Source: Saururus chinensis
Lineage: Eukaryota > Streptophyta > Magnoliopsida > Piperales > Saururaceae
Assembly (NCBI GenBank): GCA_035235625.1
Contig: CP141149.1
Location: forward strand, 653,001 to 717,000
DNA: 64,000 nt
Direction: 5' to 3'
Shown here: one piece after another, positions 24,712-34,329 of the stretch
Position numbering within the stretch: the stretch's first letter is position 1
How the letters are laid out: the number at the start of each line of letters is the position of its first letter
Made by a program: the position numbers and the translations under genes
The notes under the pieces: model-generated
What the model was told of the DNA's origin: nothing
The model's database searches: none
The model's input: only the letters and a program-made list of their open reading frames with translations

Positions 24712-26144
24712 TGATAAGTATGAAATATATATCTATTTTATATGCCTTTTTACCTTATTTGCTAGCATAGATTAGGTTAATTTAGAGTTAGTTATAGTTT
24801 ATTTAGATTAAGATAGATATTAGTACTTTAGTTTAATTATTAATAATTTTGTAGTTATTAGTAGTTTAGATATGTATTTAAATCAAGTTGGAATTTTAAT
24901 TATATTCTACATGTCTAAAATATGATATTTTATATTGTGTAGGTAAAGTGCGCTTATCGAGGTACTTGGATGATGTTTGGAATAATTCAAAATAGTCTTG
25001 ACATGCTTTAAAGTGATTTGGATAACTTTTCGGAGTTATAAACATATTAAAAATTAATATGGACATGAAGAAAAGCTTAATGAATAGAATATTAGACTGT
25101 CCAAAAAAACTGTCTAGATTGCAGAAATAGTGTAGCCGTTCGAACGGGGCATTTGAAGTATCAAACGGGATAATGTGAATTCAGACAAAAACACAGTATG
25201 GACGTTCGAACAGGCATGTAGGGCGTTCGAAAGGGATAAAACGCAGTTTCCTAGTTTTAGCCAATTTTCAATCCTTTTCATATTAGACTTCTTTCTCCAG
25301 CTCTTACGTCTATATAAAGACATATTTGGCTTGAAATTGAGGGATTTTAGTAGATTTTCTAAAGAGAAAAAGGAAGAAGAAGATGGAAGAGAACTCAAAG
25401 CTTTTAATGGAGATTCAAGTGTTTTCTTCTACCATGGCAGGCTATACTTTTCTTTTACTTAGGAGTTGATGAAGTTATAGATAAGTTTCAATTTTTTTTC
25501 TTTTTAATTTATATCTTAGTTGTGAATGATGACAATTGTATGATATGGATTCTCTTTTTAATGGAAGAGCTTTTCATGTTTATTCAAATCTATGTTTATT
25601 TATTGTCTTATAGATGATAGATTGATGTGGTTTTGAAATTTTCATCGATTCTAATTTCTGTGAATTAGATGAGATGGTCATACAATAGTTTTAATGTTCA
25701 AATAATTAATGACTTGGATGAGTTATACTAAGATTAGATGGGTCATGCCCATAGCTAGTTTAGTGTAGATGATTTGTGCTATTGTAGAAGATAGTTCATG
25801 CCATGGAATTTAATTAATGATTCTTTCCGAAGTAATTCTAGCTTGTAGCTGAGAATACTTGTTCATATTCACACTAGATTTAGATTAAAAGTTAAGGAAT
25901 TGTTATGGTTCTATAGTGGATTCGATTTCCTAAGTAATTTCCATCAAATTAATCTCTTGCTTTTAAACTAGTTGATTCCTTTCTTTTCCTTAATTTAAGT
26001 TTAAGTTCTTTCTAGTTTTTAATCAGCAAATTCCTCTTTAGATTTAGTAATAATTCATCCATCCCTGAGGTTCAACAACCCTTAAATACTTATCCTAGTA
26101 CAATTACCTTGTACACTTGCAAAAGGTTTAATTATAAATGATCA
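24712..26144 (+). repeat. Athila/Tat-type solo LTR (1433 bp) in G1 RT
   Basis: It starts TGATAAGTATG and ends AAATGATCA. The flanking 5-mers GTGAG (24707-24711) and GTGAA (26145-26149) differ by one base. Collapsing one copy joins the two RT fragments in frame, which confirms the insertion. The first ~200 bp match the LTR at 36190-37695 (CCTTATTTGCTAG, TTAAGATAGATATTAGT), whose element has an Athila/Tat primer site and Gag. A palindrome-rich block at 25130-25235 resembles that of the Tekay-type LTRs. Overlapping open frames on both strands near 25114-25462 are not genes. Confidence 0.85.
25130..25235 (+). repeat. Double-palindrome block in Athila/Tat-type LTR
   Basis: It starts GTGTAGCCGTTCGAACGG, then TCAAACGGG, and a second pair GACGTTCGAACAGGC and AGGGCGTTCGAAAGGG. 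The opening 12-mer TGTAGCCGTTCG is identical to the plus-strand start of the corresponding block in the G3 LTR (60911-60922), although the LTR families are otherwise unrelated. Confidence 0.65.
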
Positions 26145-26149
26145 GTGAA

Positions 26150-27984
26150 CAAATATGTCCTCATGCTCCTCTGAGATAGTAAGTAGGTCTTTCGAAAGGC
26201 TATCTCAGTGCACATCCACTGCCGCATGATACTGGAGAAACAATCCTTGAGGTGGGAATCAAAAGAGTGAGCTCACCAACTAGGCAGATTGCAAGGAGCC
26301 CGTTTAGAGCCCTAGATGCGCACTTACTATCCCCTCAAAGTCCATTATCATATCATGAAAGTTCCACACCTCATTGACAAGTTCCTATAGCCATTAGACT
26401 CCCAACACCAAGTTCGCCCCCTTTGTTGCTAGCAAGAATAGGTCAGTGGTGAAGGTATAGCCCTGAATGGATAATGAAGCCTATGTGCACACCCCAGCAC
26501 TCCGAAGGTGCTTACCATCACCAATCAATACATCAAATGGCTTGGAGTCTAATACATAACATCCCAATTGTTGTGCCACCTTATCATTGATGAAATTGTT
26601 GGTGGATCCACTATTGATTTGGATGGCCATGTGTTGCCACTAGAGGTAACCTTGGACTCACAAGGTACAGGGAGTAAAGGCTTTGGAGAAGGCGTGCACA
26701 AAGATCTCCAGTGTCACACTACCATAAGGAGCTGATGCATCCAAGGAAGGGGGAAGATCCTCCTCATTGGCCTCCTTGATGAGCAAGCTTCCTCGGATAG
26801 AGTAACGCTGGCCGGGCACGGACTTCTCATCACATTTAAAGCACAAGCCTTTAGAGTGCCGCTCATCCATTTGGGCAAGAGTAAGGCGATGAATAGGAGG
26901 GGCAGCAATGGTGGAGGGCTGGCTGGTTTGGCTGGTGGAGAGGCTTGGCGCTGAATAGAGGATGGTGTTGGGCTAGGTGTAGGCCTTGGAGAAGGGCCAA
27001 GTCAGCCTCCTCGTCACTGCCGGGTAAGCTTCTCCTCTTCATTATGTGCATGTCGCACTACTTCTCACATCAAAGTGCAATGGAAGTGGCACATCTCAAG
27101 CAAAATTTTAGGTTGAGCCCCCTCTTGAAGGTCTCCACTAAGGCCAGCATCGGCCAATTGGGAAGACATTGATCTTCATGAATTCGGAATAGTAGGCTTG
27201 CACTGCGGTAGTCTAGTTTGGGTGGAGAGCATCTTATTAAAGTCTTTGAACTCGTTGGGACCAAACTGGACACAGAGTTCATCGGCAAAAGAGGGCCAAC
27301 TCTGAAGGCAGACCTCCTTCTCAAAGCTCTGGAACCATATTGAAGCATTGTCATCTAAGTGAAAGTTGGCTATGCGCAATTGTCCAGCCTTGGAGCCTGT
27401 TCCCTGGTAGGCGAAGAACTTCTCCGCCTTGTAAAGCCGTTCCACTTGATCTTCATCCTCATTATAGTGAGAAAACTTAAGGTGGGCCAAACGTGGTTCA
27501 GCCCCAACTTGAGGTCCTCTAGAGTACTCTTCCCAGTCTTCCTCGAACTCATGGAGCAAGTTATGGTGGTTCGGCATCATTGAGGCATTTAATCAAACAC
27601 TTGGGGGGCCTCGTGCATCTAGGCCTGCACGTCCTTCTTCTGTGGTTTGATCGAAGGTACCAAAGTGGACAAAATGGGGAGTTGGGTGCACATCTTTCTC
27701 GAATGACACCTGAAGGTTGGGAGTGTAAGATCCAAGGGGCTGGGAGGGCTTGCTCATCTTAGCATGGACTTCCTGCGGTTTGGGCAGAGGGGTGCTGTAA
27801 GGACGGCTTGAAGCTGAGCAACCGCCTTCGTTAGTTGCTGAATTTGGGCGATCATGGTTTCAAACATGGAGAACATAGTGGTGTTATCCAGGTTGGTCTC
27901 TGGTTTAGGGCTGTCATCCACATTTTCCTTCTCTTTCTTGGGCTGCATCTCTAGTGCTTGAGCTGGTTGCTTGCCTCGCACCAT
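26150..27984 (-). pseudogene. G1 gag, protease and RT N-terminal part
   Basis: Minus strand. Gag begins at 27984 (MVRGKQPAQALEMQ) with a Gln-rich coiled-coil-like stretch. The retrotransposon Gag domain lies at 27580-27176 (QVERLYKAEKFFAYQGT, later ASIWFQSFEKE). A knuckle-like KGLCFKCDEKSVPGQRY follows at about 26850-26800. The protease motif near 26620-26590 reads QINSGSTNNFI where the family has an Asp-Ser-Gly triad: codon 26613-26615 is AAT (Asn), so the catalytic Asp is lost. RT begins before the Athila-type LTR. Several stops and shifts separate the blocks. Confidence 0.82.
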
Positions 27985-28011
27985 GGCTGATCATTGATGG
28001 TTTGATACCAA

Positions 28012-28367
28012 TGTTGTGTCCTGATTGGAACACAAGAGGTACCTAGCTTCAAGTAAGGGAAAGGGGAGAAAATGACAAACGAAGAATAAGAAGATAATCT
28101 CTTTTTGCATAAGAAATAAAAGAGGGAGGAGACTCCTTTATAAGGGAGGGCATGGCTCCCTAGGAAACCATGTCAACTAGCGGGCCATTAGCCGGTCTAT
28201 TACATTAGAATCCAGTCCTCCCCCCCCGCCCCCCAAATTATAGCTTATTGAATCATAAATGGAAGATACTGAAAACAAAAGTAAGCCCTAACATAGTAAG
28301 TCCTAAGAATGAAAAGTAATGCAAGGTAGAATATGCCTCACCTGCACCTAAGCTGGTGTACACAACA
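28012..28367 (-). repeat. G1 5' LTR
   Basis: Partner of 18053-18413. In plus sense it begins TGTTGTGTCCTGATTGG and ends GGTGTACACAACA. A C-tract lies at about 28218-28236. The target duplication TAAAA follows at 28368-28372. Confidence 0.9.
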
Positions 28368-28524
28368 TAAAACAATTACCTCAAGCTATCAGTTTGGGTA
28401 GTAAAACAGTTACCAAACACTAATCAATTTGGGCACTACAATTCAGTACTTTACTCCAAATGAGAAGTTGTAAATTGAAAGGCAAACATTGGATAATTAC
28501 ACATAAAGGAATTAAAATAAAAAA
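28368..28524. repeat. ~34 bp tandem units at G1 insertion site
   Basis: Degenerate units of the type ATTACCTCAAGCTATCAATT plus TGGGCAATAAAA occur left of G1 (18018-18052) and right of it (28372-28440). G1 therefore landed inside a pre-existing short tandem repeat. The remaining ~80 bp shows nothing recognisable. Confidence 0.6.
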
Positions 28525-29990
28525 TCAACCACAAAAAATATGTTCGTGACCAGCATAAAAATTTGGTAAATCGAAAGGCATATAACACTCGTACAAAAAC
28601 TTACATTGCACTTTTAAATATGATCCGACTGAATGATCAAGATAAATTGATGACTTCTTCTTTCCTACATGAAAACGAATGTAGTTAAGATAAAATATGT
28701 TATGTACAAATACACCTGGGCGAAGCTTGTAGGGTTGTTGCCTCATCGCTATTACTATGGGACAATTGCGTATGTCATGCCCTTGTCCATGTAAATTACA
28801 TCCTTTCATAATCTTCCACCTTGAGCCACATACTATGTCACACCACTCATCTATAAGAGATTGAATCCTTCTTTTTCTACCCAAAAGTTCAAACACTTGT
28901 TCTAAATCTCCATGAAGTTGCATTTGATTTTCATCATACACCTCTTCTTTTGTTATAGCCATGGTCCATCTTTTTAATGTCAATTCGTTAGATAAATTGT
29001 CCTACCATTATTCTTTAAGACAAGAAAAATGTACCTACACAGAACCCCCATTTACTCAAACATCTTACAATAACAAAATGCATATCCTTGAGACACAAAA
29101 AATTCAACCTTGCTAGTGGCACTCACATCTTCAAGCGTTTTGACTTCATAAAAAATTGATGGTCCATCATCTTTTCTTTCAAACTTGAGAGATAATATAC
29201 ACTATTTAAATTCAAGCTGAAATTTGTTGGTAAAACTATACCGACTATAGCATGCTGTCATTTGTCTCTTAATATTGAAGGGAGTAACAAGCGATGGTTT
29301 GGTGGTTTAGGATTTAAAATCAACAGTCAATTTATTTTACCTAAGTCTTTTAATAGCCCTCTCATACCATTGAATGAATTCCATCAATGTATTTTTATTA
29401 TGCACATATCTATCCATGAAAGCATTAACGCTTTTACTATGCTGAGTGGTCCAAATACCCACAAAAAAAATGACTAGAGAAAGTAGGAATTCACTTGTGT
29501 CAAATTTCATGCACGGAGCAAAGCCATTCTTTGTCTTCCAATTTATTTTAAATCATAATCTCCTTCCATTTTTCCTCAAATTCTTGAGTGCTATTTGAAA
29601 CCCATATACAAGAATGAAATGAATTTCTAAATGATTTTATGTGGAAAACTGCACCTAATTTTTTGCCTTCTTTTTTTTTTTACTATATGCCACATGCAAA
29701 ATATATGATAGGATTGGGGGAAAATCTTCTGACTTGCATTTCCCATGGCTGCATCTTGATCCATAATTATTAGTCATGGGTGTTTAGGATACATATATTA
29801 TAAGAACTTATGAAACAACCACACAAATCATTCAATTTTTTCATCTTTCATAAATCCACAACCAAATCTACCACACTGATTGTGGTGATTGACACCAATA
29901 AAGGGGGCAAAAATCAAACAATACTGATTTGTATCATATGTGGTGTCAAAAATAACATCTCCAAATAAATTATAGTTGGGCCCTGTATTG
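28525..29990 (-). pseudogene. FAR1/FHY3-type transposase-derived gene, C-terminal part
   Basis: Minus strand. From 29990 the MULE transposase core reads YNLFGDVIFDTTYDTNQY, then APFIGVNHHN and CGRFGCGF, then IMDQDAAMGNA (about 29770), the typical DDE-region words of FAR1 proteins. EEKWKEIMI and a SKSVNAFMDRYVHNK segment follow (about 29590-29400). A SWIM zinc finger (FCYCKMFE, stop, MGVLCRYIF) lies near 29080-29020. LKRWTMAITKEEVY (28977-28935) is the usual segment after SWIM, and a C-x2-H-x4-H-x4-C-like knuckle lies at about 28810-28770. Stops and shifts make it a pseudogene. The N-terminal half is at 39015-39790. Confidence 0.82.
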
Positions 29991-30659
29991 ACTGTAAATT
30001 CTCAACACAATTTTATGCCTCTAATAAATCTAATTTTTAAAATTTTAATAATTTAAAACTAATTAGAGGTATTTATTTAGTGATAATTGTTAAGGACGTG
30101 ATAGAGCTCCAAAAAACAAGGGCAATGATCCTTGAACTACGCAAATCAAGATTCAGGGTCAAAAGTTACCACCTTAGGAAGCGTGTCTTATAGAGCAGGA
30201 TAATCTACATTTGGGGGTCTAGTATCATAGGGCTCATCAATAAGAGCTCAATGATACCAAGATCACATGAATCCGATTCTAGGGTAGGAAGATATGGGCA
30301 TTTGAAGTTAGAAATGTTAAAAAAAAGAAAAGACATGCCATGCGTGATGGAAGTGCTCACATTATGTGCAGTGCCACACATGAAGCATGGAGGTTCCACA
30401 TGTGCTATAGATAGACACTCCCCATTTCCTAGGGCGTTGTTGCCATTTGAGCTAATTAAGCCCCTCCCTCCCCCGGGTTTTTTTTTCTGGATCTTACTTC
30501 ATTTTCTCAGTTTCTAGTCATTCTAAGTTCAATTTAGTCCATTTGAAAGGTGATTTTAACTAAATCGAGCATACTCTACGCAATGGAAGGGGTCATTCTT
30601 TGAGTTGAGCACTCTAGAGTGGGAAAATAGGTCTAGGAAAGAATAGGCTATGTCCATTG

Positions 30660-30835
30660 CCTATGAGCACAGAAAGTGAGAGGCATCTCCAGGTAAGGGG
30701 AGGTTCTTCTCATTGACTACGGGGCATGGAAAATAAGAAGCATCTCTGGGTAAGGGGAGGTTTTATTCACCACCTATGGGTACGGAAAGTTAGAAGCGTC
30801 TCTGGATAAGGGGAGGTTTTGTCTGACACCTTCAT
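30660..30835. repeat. ~57 bp tandem triplication
   Basis: Three units built on AGAGGCATCTCCAGGTAAGG followed by GGAGGTT, each with 10-20% divergence. A fourth, weaker unit may follow. Confidence 0.7.
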
Positions 30836-32329
30836 GTGTGCAAAGAGTGATGAACCCTAGGAAATGGGAGTGTCTATCTGTAGCCTTCAGGAGCAATGAA
30901 AGAAACATTCTAGAGCAAGAGGAGGTTCTGTGCATCATCTTCGAACCTGAAGGGGTGGATGTGCTGATGGAAGGAGCAACTCCAAATGCCACTACTTCTA
31001 AGAAACTTCAAGGGAGGAAGCATTTCTAACCTTCTAATTTAATATATATAATTATATGAGCACGTGTGCATCTTAAGTTGTTAGCTTATGATGCTAAATA
31101 ATATATAAGCTATGCTCTAATCCTATGTGTTATGATCTATTTTACTATGATTCTATCTACTTTGAAATGCTTTGTTTTAATCCGATATGATATGATGTGT
31201 TCTAATATGCTCTAATCTAATATGATCTAATAAGTTCAATATGCTATGCTATGATTTGATATGCTCCGATCTAATGTGGTCGGATGAGATTTCATATGAT
31301 ATAATGTAATATGATACAATCCAATATACTCTGATGTGTTTTGCTCAGCTTTGTTATAGAGAGAGATGTGTTATTATGCTAATTTATTAGCTTCTGTTTG
31401 TCTCCGATAATTAATGAGATTTTTGTTTAACTTTGAATGTTTAATTGGATTATAAGTATTATGAAATAAATGATATTGTCTGCCTGATGTACGTATTAGC
31501 TGTTAGGTAGAACTATGTTTGGATCCGATCATATTAGAATAACATTGGAAATGTTATCCAATACGTATGTTGACAACCAATGATACAACAATGTTGGCCC
31601 GGTCCAAATTAATTAAAATATATACTTTATTATAGTCTACGTGTAGGGAAGCTTTGAAGCTCTGTAGTATATAGAGGAACATTACAACTCTTGTACACTA
31701 ATGATATTTCCTTAAAGAAGAAAAGTTTAAATTTAAGATTTTTGGATCCTACATTAGGCTAGGTCATTACAAATCATATCAAAGCTTTTATTTGTCTTTA
31801 AGAGTGTAACATTTTATTAAAGATATTGATTTAATATGAATTCCAATTTTGAATATGAAATAATTTGAAATTTCTATTTTGAATATACTGCAAAGATGAT
31901 TTTCTAAAGCTGTTTTTGAGCAAATATGTTTTGAAAAATGGTAGAATTACCAAAGAAAAACCACAAAACACCCGTAGTATAGGACACGAGGCATTAGTGG
32001 ATTATGCTAAGGTTAAGTATGCTGGTAGATTTGATATGAAATTTAATTTTAAATCCTCTGTACTTTGAAAATTGATTTAAAATTTAGTAAACTTGCCTCA
32101 ATCACCTATGGAATTACTAAGAAGAAACCATCAACCACCTGTAGTATTGGACATGAGGTGCAGGCGATAGCTTTAAGGCTGATTCTGCTAGAGTATAAAA
32201 ATGAATTTCGATTTCGACTCTAGTTTAATCTGAAATGTTTATTCTGCATTTGATTTGAAAATGAAGTTTTTTGATGTTTTGGGTCTTTGGAGTCTCTAGA
32301 TAGTTATTTAGTATATAGCCCAAAAGCTA

Positions 32330-32570
32330 TCGATTCTGGATACTTGCCAAGAGAAATTATCGATTTTGGCATGCACAGGTTGGAGCATCATGGGAAAGCT
32401 CCTTCCTTCTAGATCTGTGACCCCATGAGTGCAGGGGTAAGGCATTTGGTATCATAGAGGATACCCATCAAGAGAAATAATCGGTTCTGGCATGCACAGG
32501 TGTGGAGCATCATGGGAAAGCTCTTATACCTCTAGCTTCTGTGGCCTCATGAGTGCGGGAGTAAGCAATT
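32330..32570. repeat. ~125 bp tandem duplication
   Basis: Two units share AAGAGAAATTATCGATTTTG, GGCATGCACAGG, GGAGCATCATGGGAAAGCTC and CATGAGTGCAGG. The third word is related to the GAGCATCATGGAAGGCTC of LTR-A (about 5060) and LTR-B (about 16170). Confidence 0.65.
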
Positions 32571-33254
32571 AGGTATCCTGACTCTCTTTGAATGAATGAT
32601 TTATTTATTGAATTTTGAAAGAACGATATGTCTTATTTTGAATGACGTATCAGATTTTGGAATAGTGATTTATCTGATTCTAAATTATTTAGCAGATTCT
32701 ATTTACAAATGATTTATCAGATTTTGAATTAAATATCAAAGTTTATTTATAAATGATTTATTCAATTCTTTGAAAGAACAAGATATTTGTTTTGATCTAA
32801 AATTATTTCAAGAAGAAGAAGAACTCAATTTTGTGTGTGAATCAAATTGTTGACTCAAGCTTTTATGATCATACCCCAAAGATGACCTCTAACCATAAAA
32901 GGGATATACATGGTTGGATGACTCGACTTTGGTTGAAGACTCAGTTTAGGAATTAGTAGCCGAGAGGACTATTAGGAAAACTTCTTTGCTTTGATGATAC
33001 AAAAAAAAGAGTTCAACATCTTCAAGCACAGAGGTTTAAGCCTAACTCCAGTCACTTAAGTCAGTCTAATTATTCTACTAAGAATAATCATAGTGAGAAG
33101 AACAATCCATCAGAGCAAGTCATGAAGATTTCTCCATCCTTACAAGATGGGACTATCCTAAGGTGAACAAGAAGTGGACCTCTGAAGTAGAAAGAGTTTT
33201 AAAGCAATGAAGGTTCCAACAGACAGAAATACGTGACATCTTTTGACATGATGG

Positions 33255-33570
33255 TGTTGTGTATGCTAGCTCAGGGGCGGGGCCTATTCCGCCTTGCATT
33301 GCTTTCCATTCATAGGACTTACTATATTAGGGTTTACTTACTTTTCAGTATTTTCCTTTTATGATTCAATAAGTTGTAATTCGGGGGGGGATCAAATGTG
33401 AATGTAATGGATTGGCCGATCAGCTACCAGTTGGCATGTGGCCCACCAGCTAACATGATTGCCTAGGGAGCCATGCCCTTCCTTATAGGGTCTCATTCCT
33501 TTGTTGGTTATGCGAAAAAGATAAGTCTTTCTTCTTCTCCCCTTTCCCTTACTTGAAGCTGGGTACCGTT
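33255..33570 (+). repeat. Partial Reina-type (G1-family) LTR, plus orientation
   Basis: It begins TGTTGTGTATGC and matches the reverse complement of the G1 LTRs through TTGAAGCTGGGTACCG. It stops about 25 bp before the expected end, exactly where Copia-2 starts. The missing tail is not found on the other side. Confidence 0.8.
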
Positions 33571-34130
33571 TGTTGATATTTTTAAAAACAATAAATGAAT
33601 TTCAATAAAGGGTTGTACCTTTTGGTGAAGGGTTGTATCCCTTAGTTTTTTGTGACCTTCATTAATATTGCACCCCTTAGTGAAAGGTGTCCTCCCTTGA
33701 ATATTGTGTATGGGTTGCACCCCTTCAGTTGTGATGAGACACCTCTTAATAAAGAGACATACCCCTTCAGTTCGCACCCCTTAAGAGTCTATAAATAGAG
33801 ACCCAGGCCTGGGCAATTGGAAGAGTATCCAGACAGATGGAAAACACACACTATGGTTTTCCTCTCTTGTGTTATTCTTTCTCTTGCGTTTTTCCTTGTG
33901 TTTTCAAATACAAATTTTTGTCACATTCTTATATAGTTTCAAGGAGAGTTCAGGGAGAATTCTTCAACATTGCTGGTTGTAGTTTCTCAAAGGCTCTGTT
34001 GTATCCTAGGAGTAAGTTTATCATGTTGCCCATTAGCAACTTGGATCTATCTAAGGGGGACAAATAATTCCTTAAAAGAAAACTGTATTTGTACGTGCCT
34101 CAGAGCGTGAAAGTTTTGTGTTCATCCGCC
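33571..34130 (+). repeat. Copia-2 5' LTR (3' edge approximate)
   Basis: It opens TGTTGATATTTTTAAAAAC and contains repeated GGGTTGCACCCCTT-like words in the U3 region. A TATA box (CTATAAATAGAGACC, from 33789) is followed by a leader. I could not identify a convincing primer site, so the right edge is a guess. Confidence 0.6.
33789..33803 (+). promoter_or_regulatory. TATA box of Copia-2 LTR
   Basis: CTATAAATAGAGACC is a near-ideal plant TATA box. Its position after the GGGTTGCACCCC repeats and before a leader fits an LTR promoter. Confidence 0.65.
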
Positions 34131-34329
34131 TTTCAATGGCGAGTTCTTGAATCCATCTCCAACCGCTATCCGTTGTGAAGATCAGCCATAATCCATCTCA
34201 CACCGCCATCCATTATGAAGATCATCAATCATCCTCTAAAGATAACTTTTGCAAATCTGAATCCTGCCCCTTGCTGAATACCAACAATTTTAAGGAATTA
34301 ATTGCCATCATCATGGATTTAGAATCAAA

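Larger units (their letters stand above)
18053..28367 (-). mobile_element. G1: Reina-like chromovirus (Ty3/Gypsy), minus strand, interrupted twice
   Basis: LTRs 18053-18413 and 28012-28367 are flanked by a perfect TAAAA duplication (18048-18052 and 28368-28372). A primer site complementary to initiator tRNA-Met (TGGTATCAAACC on minus, 27999-28010) adjoins the right LTR. Read leftwards the order is Gag, protease, RT, RNase H, integrase, chromodomain-like tail, that is, Ty3/Gypsy order. Short ~355 bp LTRs and a C-terminal chromodomain favour the Reina clade. Removing the two nested solo LTRs leaves about 5.4 kb, a usual Reina size. The element is dead: stops throughout, and substitutions in the protease and RT active sites. 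Confidence 0.88.
29991..33254. other. Unclassified insertion block
   Basis: No clear coding domain. The region is AT-rich with several internal repeats: a ~57 bp triplication (30660-30835), ATATGATCTAAT-like low-complexity DNA (31080-31330), two ~170 bp related units carrying CGTAGTATAGGACACGAGG (about 31930-32200), and a ~125 bp duplication (32330-32570). The last resembles the GAGCATCATGGAAGGCTC block of LTR-A and LTR-B. I suspect one or more decayed long LTRs with some internal sequence, but termini and target duplications were not found. A hairpin (TGCCTCTAAT / ATTAGAGGTA) lies at 30017-30073. Confidence 0.4.

Noticed and set aside
24712-24720. Possibility that the Athila/Tat-type LTR in G1 is a Copia LTR
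   Set aside because: Its homology to the LTR at 36190, which has an Athila/Tat primer site and Gag, settles the lineage.
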